Source: Paramyrothecium sp. XJ0827 (lineage: Eukaryota; Ascomycota; Sordariomycetes; Hypocreales; Stachybotryaceae). From it: a stretch of DNA of 64,000 bases. The notes beneath the pieces were generated by a model. The model had not been told where the DNA came from, did no database searches, and saw nothing but the letters and a program-made list of their open reading frames with translations. The translations under genes and the position numbers were made by a program. Every line of letters begins with the position of its first letter. The first letter of the stretch is position 1. Below are positions 48,587 to 58,477 of the stretch, in pieces. The stretch is from the NCBI GenBank assembly GCA_020881915.1, contig JAJFPB010000007.1, positions 310,001 to 374,000 of the forward strand. Direction: 5' to 3'.

Positions 48587-51461
48587 ATGCCCAAGCACAA
48601 TCAACATGACCAGTCGGTCGATCTGGCCGACATCAGATGGAAGATGCTGGTCGCTTGCGACACATGCAGGCGAAGAAAAGTGCGGTGCGACGGCCAGAGA
48701 CCGTGTTTGAAATGCAACAAGGCCGGCAAAGCATGCACTTTCTCGACGCCGTAAGTTCATGCGAACACCAAAATGGTGCATGTACTGAATGTGATTGACA
48801 GGAGGCGAGTCGTTATGCATCCTGACCCAGCAAGGTAAACATAGATCATCGGGAACGTGAGGGGCAAATGCTCACGATTCGTGACTAGAGCCTCAAAGCG
48901 TCCGCGCACAGTGTCTTCCTCCCCACGACCCCCGTCTCCGAAGAGATCAGTATCAAATTCAACATCACCAGAGTCTATATCTCCTCCTCCGACTTCCAGA
49001 ACTCAATCTGTGGCAGGCAACCTCAAGGAATACGGAGTGAGTAATGCAAACCCTCTAGGCTCGTTCTTGATCAATCGCCTGACAATGGTTCTCCCAGCCC
49101 AAGACCTCGTCCTCATCCCAGTCTTGCAAGGAGCACCTCCTGCTTATTGACTCTGATGACCAGATTGTCTACTCAGGACCATCTACGGGAATGCCTCTCT
49201 TCGCTCGCCTTGGTTTGCTCCGTACCGTCGAGGTTTCCGAGCGCGACAACAGGGGCACTGAATTTGCATCGCACTCTGCGGACGCACTGGGCATTACTGG
49301 ACCTACGACATCTTCTGACGATTACCTTGACCTTTGCTTGCAGCATTGTCCACAGGAGCTCATGACCAAATTGATCGACCACCATCGGACCAACCGTGAG
49401 ACCTCTCGACCCTGGTCTCAGTTGAGAGACAAGGCAAACTAACCATCTCCTACAGCGATTTTCTTTCCATTACTTCACACACCGTCGTTCTTATCCGTAA
49501 GACATGCCGAATTGCGTGAGATCAAGAGAGCTAACGTTCGGCACAGGAATTTGCCGCAATCACCCAACGCCGCTTGCCATGCACTGCTCAATACGGCGCA
49601 CTGCTGATGGGCATCCTCGCCGTAACGGTGCGTCTTGTCGAAAGTGCCAGGGCCCTGTTCCCGCCTTCGGAGCGCCTTCAAGCCGGCGAGATTTATTTCG
49701 AACTCGCAAAGGAACTTCTCCAAATCAGCACGAATAAGCTCGATATTCGATACATCTTAGCTCTCTACCGTTGGTTTGGCCAGTTACTCTCCATGCCATC
49801 TTACTTCTGACTCGAAGCATAGATCTCGCATTGTTTGCGGAGGGTCGCACCGGCTCTGCTGGTTAGTCATTTCTTGAGACACCTTAAAGAGGCGAGTTAC
49901 TGATGTTTTGTTTCAGGCTCGGTCTCTAGCTTTATTGCCGAGGCTATTGGCCTAGCATTTACCACTGGCCTGCATCGTAGCACTGCAGAATTCAACATGG
50001 ATCCGGTAACGCTGCAGGTATGTGGCTCTCTGACGCTCAAGTGACGAGCAAAGTGCTAAAGCAACGCCAGATCCGCACCCGTTTGTTTTGGGCCCTGTAT
50101 ACACTGGATACTACCCTTGCCTATTCCCAAGGACGCCCTCCACTCATCAGACTATCGGTGTGTATGTTTGGATGGTACCTCATTGAGCACGGAAACTGAG
50201 TTGATTACAGGCAGCGTCGATCTTCCAGTCATCGTCGACAACGACTATATCAAGAAGACGGAAATTCTTCCCCAGCCAGAGAGCGACCCTCCACTGGCCG
50301 TAGCGGCGGCTGTTACGAACATAGAGACATATATGGTCCTGGAACAGGTCAGTAACCTCCCTTGCCCTTGATGATGCACTATTGAACCATGATCTAGGTC
50401 TTGTCTGCCATCAACGCGCCATCCAGAACGCCGGCGGATGCTTATTCTCTGAGCGACCAGCGAACTAGCCGCAGCGACCTCATGAAGCGGGCGCAGACAC
50501 TACTAGACGAGGTAGGTGCCGCCGAACCAAAGCAACGGTAAGCAGTATTGATAGGGTGGAACAGATTGAGCGGCGCCTCCCGTCTTATTTATCGCAATCT
50601 GGCGTCACGCCCACTGCAACCTCAAGCTTTCTCTTCTCTTGCCGCGTCCGGACCGTTTTCCAATTCGTCCGGACCCTGATAGCCCGTCAAACCCTCATTG
50701 AAGAGCTGGACTCTGGTGTTGATCCTGGAGAGGATGCTAGCCTCGCAACTTTGGAGGCCTGCCGCCTCTCGGTCGACACGGTGAAAACCTATTCGCGCCT
50801 ACGGCACCTAGGTCTTCTTCGCTTCTGCGGATTCCACGCCGTATCTCATGTGACTGCTGCGGCTCACACACTCATTGCGTGTATGTTGAAAAGTTCTCAT
50901 CTCGCGCTTGAGCATCGGCCCGACCTGCTCACTGCTATTGACATCCTGCTCGTCTCGTCGTCTCTCTTTCCGCACGCGGAGACGGTCGCCCAGAGACTAG
51001 TTCAATTATCTAGGAATCTAGATCATAATCATGGCTCGAATACCCAAAGCGAAGCCGTCGCCATCCGGGTGCTAGCTAGGAGAATGGCTCGGTCTTCCTC
51101 TGCAGAGGAAACACCTGTGCTTACGCCACCATTATCTTTGCAATCCTGGAATGGTGATTCTACTGAGCGAAGTGATGCTGATGCTCTATTCAAGCATGCC
51201 ATTGGGGTCAGACCATCTACCCCATCACCTGCATATCGTCAATTCGTTAACTCGAATGACACTCTACCGCCTGCCCACCGGGATGAAACGACGATTAACA
51301 GCGCGACTGACGATACCGTATGCTCCTTGCCTTCTTCAACTGCCCTCGATCCAATAGTTCCAGATTCACTTGAGCCACAATGGATGTACAGTATATCGGA
51401 TCATACAGTATGGGGAGACAGCTTTTCATTCCTAAACGACGGGTTATTTAGCAAATTATAG
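48587..51461 (+). CDS. Zn2Cys6 transcription factor, candidate regulator of the 45-57 kb cluster
   Basis: Twelve exons chain in phase (48587-48750, 48802-48834, 48889-49036, 49098-49395, 49456-49496, 49547-49773, 49818-49861, 49917-50017, 50071-50161, 50211-50347, 50398-50511, 50565-51461), giving 764 aa. The zinc cluster has canonical spacing at residues 25-51: CDTCRRRKVRC, DGQRP, CLKC, NKAGKA, C. A basic, Ser/Pro-rich linker follows. The fungal_trans domain is clear: IFFPLLHTPSFLS, AQYGALLMGILAVTVRL, EAIGLAFTTGLHRSTAEFN and RTRLFWALYTLDTTLAYSQGRPP. It sits between the symporter and the FMO/rhodanese/NTF2-like genes, all of which carry the same CGG-N4-CCG site, and one copy is in its own promoter. 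It is therefore the natural candidate for the site-binding protein and may autoregulate. Confidence 0.88.
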
Positions 51462-51673
51462 GGCACTTGGAATATAACATACGAAATCTCACTATTTCGC
51501 GCAATTTTCAATCAACTCTGCTTGTGATCCACGAATATGAGACGTCCGCTGCTTCACAGCTTGATGCCATTTCAAGCCCTATCACGTTTATGAGAAGACT
51601 CGAAGAGGTTATTGTGCCTCTATCGAAAACGTTTACACTACAATATAGCGAACAGGCTTAATTCAGCTCCCAA

Positions 51674-53565
51674 TCAATCGATGAGCGCTCGAATATGCTT
51701 CTTCCAAGCCGGCCACGCCCCCCATCGGCCTTGAGCGTCAACTTCTTCAGGTCCTCCCTCGCCAATCAATTTCAGCAATTTTTCAGCATATTGGAATCTG
51801 CGAGCACACGAAATTAGCTTGACGAGTTATCAGCTGGAAGAAACACTAAGCAGTCTCACTCTCCGGGGTGTCCAAGGACCAAGACAGAATGCGAATCAGA
51901 TTCCTCGTCGCCGTGGGGTTTCAATTCGATCAGCGCGCTACCCGACCAGTAGGCCGCCACGACACGGGCTTGCATCTCGGAGAACGGCCACGGGATGGCT
52001 TCGGCGTGAAGTAGGAGGAACGCAAGGGTCGGGTCTGGAAGGTAGAACAATTGGTGGGCGTCAAGATTATGGACGCCTGTTCGAGTGTTGGTCAGTGATA
52101 TCTCTTTTGGATCGGAGGGAGAGATGGAGACGAACGATGTCCGCCATCTAGACTGGCCTTGGCGATTAAGTCCTTGGGTGGTCTAGTAAGCTCTGGAGGC
52201 ACAAAAGGGTGTCTAATCAGTGGCTGTGTGTCGAACGGAGAGTCAGATGGGCGGCAGAATTCGAAGCGGGACAGATATCCAGTAGCAAACATGATGACCT
52301 GTATGGTGTCAGCTCTTCTCAAGACGAATCTGTGGACAAGAACTTACATCAACATCATCCAATCGGTCTCCTGAGAGAGTGATGACCCTGCCAGTGGGCG
52401 AAGTGGATGACGGTGACTCGACAGTTCGTATGGGTGCAATAACATTGATGTATTTGGACCACCCTTTGTCGAGTTCGGTATCATAACGAGTCTTGCCGCT
52501 CCGGAGAGCACGGTACACTCTTCGAGGTGCCAGAGGCGAATTTTCAACACAAAGCATCCCGAGCTCTCGCACAATATCCGCACCTGTGGTGTTTTAGCGG
52601 AGAATCGTCACCAATGACCAAGAGTTATCTGCTCACTCGAGGGCCCAGCCCCGACCACGATTATAGTCTATTTGATGATCAGTAATACGATTTCGAAGAA
52701 CAGGATAGGGGGGACAACCTGCCTTTTCAGCAAATGCTTTCGCATCTCTATACCATCTTGAATGCAAGATTTCGCCCTTCCAGGCCCACAAGTTGTCTGT
52801 GTGCGGGATGAACGGCCTCGTATCTGACCCATTGGCGACAACGACATGGTCGAATCCTTCCACAAAGGTCTTACCCACGTCTCGCGATTGGCTAGTCACG
52901 GATGGCGTCCATTCGATCAACCATCTGCTTTTCGAGGTATGATCTGGTGGTGGATGTCGGAGCCGGGTAACAACGCGGTTGAAGCGAATGTAGTCGATGT
53001 ACTTAGCAGCGTGTTTCTGCTGATACCGGTAGACGACATCATGGGTGGGACTTTCTTCGGTACCCTGGGGATAGGGGTGCGAGCGATAAGGCATGATATC
53101 CTTGAACGAGCTGATGGTGAGCACATATTCGAGAAACTTGATCAAGCCAATAATCACCTTGGGTGTGTTGGCTGTGACGCCAGCATACATGGGCGTGGGA
53201 GCTGGGGCTGGCTGGCCAGACCGTTCTAGGTCTGTCAGAGCAACGGCATGGCCATCCTCATCGAAGGAGATCTGGCATGGGGGTGGATTTGGGTCAAAGT
53301 TCCTGATTAGATTATTCCATCAGTAAGGTAAAAACCTCTACCATGTCGGTCAGTAGGGCGCAGACTCACCAAAGGCCACCGGCACGGTCGCGCGCCTCGT
53401 ATGCCACGACTGTGAAACCCTTTCGCTTGAACTGTTCAATGGCCCCCAAGCCTCTAGGCACTAGGTATCAGCTGCGGTCTCGCCTTGGGGGGTTAGAATA
53501 TACAGGAGCACTCACGCGGGCCCACAACCAATGATGAGGACCGAGGAACGCTCTTTGATGGCCAT
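51674..53565 (-). CDS. flavin-containing monooxygenase (FMO, class B type)
   Basis: The chain runs from MAIKERSSVLIIGCGPAGLG (FAD GxGxxG, split by an intron) to the stop at 51674, about 490 aa over roughly nine exons. Key parts are EARDRAGGLWNF, MYAGVTANTPKDIMPY, the FMO fingerprint WKGEILHSRWY (x-K-G-x3-H-x3-Y), the NADPH-binding motif VVGAGPSSADIV, and IMFATGY. Two introns are notable. A 57-nt in-frame intron (53101-53157), when removed, joins NTPK to DIMPY as FMO alignments expect. A 55-nt intron (52668-52722) has a GC donor (AAG-GCAGGT). Enzymes of this type oxygenate soft N or S atoms with NADPH and O2. It shares a 410-bp divergent promoter, with two 12-mer sites, with the rhodanese gene. 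Confidence 0.85.
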
Positions 53566-53783
53566 TGTTGTCAGTCGTGATCGCATCTACTGTCTACTGA
53601 GACCAGCTTCCATACGAATGACGGAACTCTTTGCCTAATAGAGGTTCTCGAGGCATGTGTGTGATTACAAGAGATCGACCCATGCACATTAAGAGCATCG
53701 AATCTACGCCATGCAACGACCCTTATCGCGGGGAGTCGAGTGCCGGGATGATGCGCCCCAAAGCACGCGATTGTCCGAGCACT

Positions 53784-53795
53784 TCGGATGGCCGA
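53784..53795 (+). promoter_or_regulatory. CGG-N4-CCG site (TCGGATGGCCGA)
   Basis: First of two identical sites in the FMO/rhodanese promoter, 181 bp before the rhodanese ATG. Flanks differ from the other copies, so identity is confined to the 12-mer plus a preceding T or C. Confidence 0.65.
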
Positions 53796-53818
53796 CACAA
53801 GCACGTCATGACCCACCT

Positions 53819-53830
53819 TCGGATGGCCGA
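53819..53830 (+). promoter_or_regulatory. CGG-N4-CCG site (TCGGATGGCCGA)
   Basis: Second site in the FMO/rhodanese promoter, 146 bp before the rhodanese ATG. Confidence 0.65.
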
Positions 53831-54733
53831 GATGGTGACAACAGCAAGTGAATGATTAGCAAGCTCCGAATTCAATGGTATTTATCAGACTTTGGCCAGG
53901 CCTCAATCAGCCATGCTACTATCAGCGAATTTGTTTATCGAGTGAAATTGGAACCACCAGTGACAAGCGTGCATCATGTCAGTACCAATCATCATCCCCC
54001 CAGCGAGCGCATTCATCGCGGCGCCCGATGCGGTCATCCTTGACGCCTCGTGGCTCTATGAACCCGATCCGCCTACGCGCAACGCGCACCAGGAGTTCCT
54101 TGAAGGCCCCCGCTTCCCCAACGCGCGGTTTTGGGACCTGGACGCCGTGTCCGAGCCTCATCCCGATGGATACGTGTTGATGCTTCCTTCACCAGAACGA
54201 TTTGCAGCATTTGCAGGTAAGCACGGTATCACAAAGAGCTCGCATGTCATCGTCTATGATGGCGAAGGTGTCTTTGCTGCTCCACGCACAGCGTGGACGT
54301 TCAAGGTCGGTCATCCTGTTGTTTGCCAAGACACACAATAACTAAAGCAATTTGAACCGCTGGCTGATTGGCGTATAATAGGTGTATGGGCACGAGAAGG
54401 TTTCCGTGATTGATGGAGGACTCCCTCGGGCCAGGAACGAGGGCGTCAAGCTCGAAGTTGGTCTGCCAACAGAATTCAAGGTGCGTTTATTACTCCCCTC
54501 TCCCATGCTGATAGATATGGCATGGGCTCGTGCTAATAATTATTTCTGCGGTTTTGTCACAGGAGACGACATATCCCGTCCCAACTGCGCGCCACAGCGC
54601 CGTTGTGGGTATGACATTCAGTTTGCACCTAACGAAAGACGACTGGCTGATTAGTTATATAGAATTCGATGAGGTTTTACGGCTCGCGACACGACCATCA
54701 CCCTCTGCGGATGATGTTTCGCTCATAGACGCA

Positions 54734-55728
54734 CAGGGTAGGGAATCAATCCATCCACGTCAATATCCGGCTTCGTGGATTGAATTGACGGCTTACTCAG
54801 CAGAGTGCTCGTGGATTGATGTCCACGAGGCTATCTGTGGATTGATGTCCATAATATTGAACTCGTGGAAGACCCCTGTCACATTAGCTCGGATTTCCTA
54901 ATCGGGTAATTCATGAACCTATCGCCGAAACTTCTATTGCCTTACTACTGGTGCTTCTACAAACAAGCCCGTCCAACAGCCTCCTCTAATGCTGTGTCGT
55001 CAAGCAGTATGCTATTAGTATCTTCGATTATCCCGGCGCGTAACCAAGATCGCTGCGTTTGGATCAGTCCAATTGTCCCAGCGTCTAAGCGATTTCGGAG
55101 GGCGTGATCATCAACCCAGTGGCGGAGAACCGTCTCTCGCACTGAGCTCATCGCCGACACTGTCATGACGTCGAGGAATCCCAACCCTGTAATCCCATAC
55201 CCTTGATAGGGTATCATTGTCGCGCTCGACCAGCGTGAATCCTTCCAGACGCGGAAGATCCTCCACTCCTCATCACTTGTGAGTGCCCAAGTAGAAGGTT
55301 GGAGGACTTCGGGGTCCGGATCCAGAGCAGGCCGAAGGACCTCGGTATGCCGCTCGTGGTTGGTCGGTAGTTTAGGGTCTAAGTCCGCCATCTCGAAATT
55401 GAAGGTTCAATGGCTGTACGAACCGAGTAAATGGGGAACCTTCGCGTTCAGGCATTATAGCGTGTCACGACGTGTCAAAACGGGGCCGAGATATTGCCTG
55501 ATTAGATGTGTTAGTGTTTGGGTAGAGATATATGGTATATAATAACGAAATATATCGGGACATCCTACGCCTGACTAGCGTCCACGTCAATCCACATCTC
55601 AATCCACGAGCCCCTATCGGTGGATGGATGGATTACATAACAACATGTCTCGTGGATTGACGTTGACGTGGATTGAAGTCAACATATTGATCAATACCGT
55701 GGAAGTCGTGGATTGATTCCCTACCCTG
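54734..55728. mobile_element. non-autonomous hAT-type DNA transposon, 995 bp
   Basis: Perfect 20-bp terminal inverted repeats (54734-54753 and 55709-55728, beginning CAGGGTAGGGAATC) are flanked by an exact 8-bp duplication TAGACGCA (54726-54733, 55729-55736). Eight-base duplications and CAGGG-type ends are hAT hallmarks. Subterminal regions carry several TGGATTGA words in both orientations (for example 54777, 54812, 54838; complementary copies near 55592 and 55608; more at 55660-55720), likely transposase-binding sites. No transposase is encoded; the only sizeable ORF is a 144-codon minus-strand frame. Movement would need a transposase from elsewhere in the genome. Confidence 0.88.
54957..55391 (-). 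CDS. 144-aa ORF carried inside the hAT-type element, unknown function
   Basis: The ORF has a true ATG at 55391, runs 144 codons, and is less AT-rich than the element ends. The protein is soluble and slightly acidic, with no transposase DDE segments, zinc finger or dimerisation domain. Recognisable features are only a Trp-rich stretch (PSTWALTSDEEWRIFRVWKDSRW) and a C-terminal helical part (RSWLRAGIIEDTNSILLDDT). It fills much of the element's interior, so it is either a captured host gene fragment or remnant sequence under selection. Expression and function are unknown. Confidence 0.45.
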   Translation of the reverse strand: MADLDPKLPTNHERHTEVLRPALDPDPEVLQPSTWALTSDEEWRIFRVWKDSRWSSATMIPYQGYGITGLGFLDVMTVSAMSSVRETVLRHWVDDHALRNRLDAGTIGLIQTQRSWLRAGIIEDTNSILLDDTALEEAVGRACL

Positions 55729-56217
55729 TAGACGCACGACCAGTATCGTCCTATCAAGACGGTCACATACCCACATCTCTTCTCCTAGACTTTCCCTCGT
55801 CCCTCCTCAAAGATCCGGCAGGATTCACATACCTACGGAGCCCTGAAGAGCTGCGAAATTACATCGGCGCTAAGCTCGGGCAAGACGTCCTGGATCAGAT
55901 TATCTCTCATAAAGTACACGTTGTCAATAGTCAGTAGAGCCCATGTTTCTATCAGCTTTCATCATCCTCTAGACTGAGCTAACAGTGTTGCGTAGCTTGT
56001 GGAGGTGGGCTATCGGCTGCAATCAACTGGTTAACTCTTCAAATTTTGGGAGTTGATTCCCGCCTTTATGACGAAGTAAGCAGCCATGGCAACCTTAATT
56101 CTCTCGGAATGCCACTAATTGATTACTGTAGGCTTGGGGTGGTTACTCGGCCCGACACAATACTCCGAGAGTCACTGGTCCAAATCCTCTGTAGAAACCA
56201 ATTTTGACGAATATATA

Positions 56218-56716
56218 TCAAATTTCGCTATCCACGGTTTGCGCCTCCCAGAGGGCAGTCACAACATTCTGCCCGTGCCTCTCTTCCACCTTGACGATAG
56301 TCGTTGCACTCTGCTTAATTTTCTTCTCATCATCCTTCCCGGTGGTCACGTAGGCCGTCCATTGCCCAACCACCCCGGTGGAACCAGCGTCGTTTGTGGT
56401 GACAATATTGAGGTCTCTGATTTCAACAATAGAGGCATTGAAGCCGCCGCGAAATTGAGTAGTGATGAGATGAACAAATTCGGAACTAGTTAAGGAGTTG
56501 CCGTTGATCTTCGTTGAATGAGATAGGAAAGGGCTTTAGCAGACGCTCGCATACATGTTTTAGGTAGAGAAAAGGTGGTCGTATCAAACTCACAGATATG
56601 ATTGCATCTGGAGCAAGGTCTGTAGCCAGCACGGACACTGCAAGCGCATCGTCCTGCTGGAAGAGCGCGCGGGTGAAGAAAGAATCGACAAAATTGGCGA
56701 CTGGGGGCCGAGACAT
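56218..56716 (-). CDS. NTF2-like (SnoaL-like) small protein
   Basis: Exons 56594-56716 and 56218-56508 (85-nt intron, branch GCTAAAG) encode 137 aa. The second exon has no internal ATG, so the gene is easily missed. The pattern VANFVDSFFTRALFQQDD ... FVHLITTQFRGGFNASIVEIRDLNIV ... GVVGQWTAYVT ... TIVKVEERHGQNVVTALWEA is the alpha-plus-beta cone of NTF2-like proteins, which in fungi act as small-molecule binding or isomerase/cyclase-type proteins. It is convergent with the rhodanese gene, with only 23 bp between stop codons. Two 12-mer sites lie 143-183 bp upstream of its ATG, tying it to the cluster. The catalytic role is not readable. Confidence 0.72.
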
Positions 56717-56858
56717 GGCTCCTTGTTCATTTAATTCTGATTGGGTAAGTGCTTGAGATAGGGTAATTATCGAAGGCCTAATAAGAGCCGGCCGTTTTCC
56801 CCAGAGGACATTAACTTATATATGCAAACAGAAGGGGGGTAGCCACTTGAATAGGAAC

Positions 56859-56870
56859 TCGGATGGCCGA
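56859..56870 (+). promoter_or_regulatory. CGG-N4-CCG site (TCGGATGGCCGA)
   Basis: This site is 143 bp upstream of the NTF2-like ATG at 56716 and identical to the other cluster sites. Confidence 0.65.
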
Positions 56871-56887
56871 TTTATGTATGAAGAATT

Positions 56888-56899
56888 TCGGATGGCCGA
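56888..56899 (+). promoter_or_regulatory. CGG-N4-CCG site (TCGGATGGCCGA)
   Basis: Second site upstream of the NTF2-like gene, 29 bp from the first. Paired sites also occur in the FMO/rhodanese promoter. Confidence 0.65.
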
Positions 56900-58477
56900 A
56901 GTTAAAGAAAATCGGCCCATCGTTCTCACCCGGCACTATAACGGAGGTCAGGCATATCACAGAAAAATAAATAACCATCTATTTCTTGTAGACTACGTGT
57001 AACAAGACTATTTTTACAGGTCAGCCATGTAGAAAGCTCCTGCGGTTTCAGCAATCTAGAAGTGATGATAGGGAGTAGTAATATATGTAAAAGAATATGC
57101 AGTACTTATTCGAAAAGTAAATTTGAAATAGGTCAATTTAATTAAGTTGTTGATTGTCAATGTAGTAAAAACTCTTGAAGACGTCATCTCTGTTATAGTA
57201 AGAAACAATCATTTAGAAATTATCATCCGTCTGTTTAGTTTTCATGATAATAAGAAAGAAGCTCCATTTTATTGAAAATCTGGGCTTAAAATGAAGTTAA
57301 CTTGGTGAATGAATTTTCTAGCAGTGGTATAATGTTCACTCTAGCCTGCTTTGTAATTTTCGGGGACTAGATAGGTGTTGAATGCTACGAAAGGTCTTAT
57401 TTCAGGAGAATTTCCAGGAATAATTTGAGTGTCTATGTGAACAAAGCAAGCAAATCATATTAACAGGATAGCCCTGCAATCTTTCGTTGGTCTGACCGGA
57501 GTGCAGCCACTGAACTTGTTTCGTTGGCTTTGAGGCTACTCACAAGGATATTATATGAAAATCTGTACTTACGGGATTCCTCCTTATATAATGGTTACGG
57601 AGCCTCACTCGCCCTTACCATGTTCGCATTGAAGAGAGGGAGGCGCGAGAGGAAGGCAGAGAATGGATCCTAGCAGATTAAGAAGAAGAACGCGACCGGT
57701 GTTTGTATTCTTGAGCGTGGCTTGCAGACGAGTCGAAAATAAGTGAGGCATTGACCTAGGCGAGCAATGAACAGGCAAAGTCTGGTGCTTGAATGTAGGC
57801 TGCTTTCGACAGAACATGCTCGATGCGGATCTCCCCTTCGTCAAAGATTAACCAATCCCTCTGGCGAATTCACCCGCCAGACAGGAGCATCTCGCACTGT
57901 TCACTAGCCGCCCGACTTGTCCGACAACGATGCACCAGCGATAACATCTAGTATTATACGTGCCTTGTCAGGCTGCATTTGTCACCGTCATTCCAATCCT
58001 TGACACTGGTGAAAAATTAGTTCTCACTAAGCCAGATGGATGGTTTTCGTGAGACCATTTTGAAGGCCCGATGATAGCAAACACACCACACTTGCAAGAG
58101 CCTATTTTAGGTGAATAGCGGAGCAAGCTCTTATACTGCACCACGCATTATTGTGGAGGTCAAAGCTTGGTGCAAAGCTAAGCTGAGACTTCTGTTCCGA
58201 GCGGTGCTATCATTACTACAGTATCTTTTGTTCCACAGTGTTGATCATGACATGAACGAAGTTTCCAAGTTATTGTTCGATTCTTCCACAAATAGAGATA
58301 TTGTAAATATTGATAAAATGCGGTAAAGACTGTCGAAATAAGAAGTAGAAAGGTCCTCAATGCCGTGTTCTTCCCTGACTAGGCCTCCGTATCAGTCCTG
58401 CCTACCCACCGCACATATGCAGCTCATCCTCCTTCATTTCTCGAAGCGAACCGAAGCCTTTGTTTGCGTTCCAGATT

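Larger units (their letters stand above)
53566..53975. promoter_or_regulatory. divergent promoter: FMO / rhodanese
   Basis: This 410-bp region lies between divergent ATGs at 53565 and 53976. It holds two copies of TCGGATGGCCGA, 35 bp apart. That is about 3.3 helical turns, so the two sites face different sides of the helix. Confidence 0.65.
53976..56194 (+). pseudogene. mercaptopyruvate-type sulfurtransferase (two-domain rhodanese), split by a transposon
   Basis: Exons are 53976-54305, 54382-54480, 54563-54608 and 54663 to the insertion, then 55737-55929, 55996-56075 and 56132-56194. The N-terminal inactive rhodanese domain has VILDASWLYEPDPPTRNAHQ, VIVYDGEGVFAAPRTAWTFK and VSVIDGGLPRA. The C-terminal domain has the active loop TCGGGLSA (Cys nucleophile; Gly-rich like mercaptopyruvate sulfurtransferases rather than CRKG-type thiosulfate enzymes) and ends YDEAWGGYSARHN. 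A 995-bp element with 8-bp target duplication (TAGACGCA, at 54726 and 55729) interrupts the codons between SLIDA and RPVSSYQDG. Dropping the element and one target copy leaves the frame perfectly continuous. As it stands, translation runs into the element and meets stops. A 54-nt intron (54609-54662) is in frame but inferred from domain fit. Confidence 0.85.
56717..58477. other. 1.8-kb region: NTF2-like promoter, then AT-rich noncoding DNA
   Basis: The first 200 bp hold two 12-mer sites. From about 56930 to 57480 the sequence is markedly AT-rich with no open frames, resembling decayed DNA. The remainder has no supported gene. Confidence 0.45.

Noticed and set aside
50512..50564. 17-nt intron (GTAAGC...GATAG) before the last exon of the Zn2Cys6 gene at 48587
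   Set aside because: Far below fungal intron size. A 53-nt intron ending at GGAACAG (50564) keeps the frame and was used.
52897..52908. CGGATGGCGTCC in the FMO coding region
   Set aside because: Only the first half matches the 12-mer, and it lies inside an exon.
54957..55391. Element ORF as a transposase
   Set aside because: It is far too short and shows no hAT DDE, zinc-finger or dimerisation segment; called unknown cargo instead.
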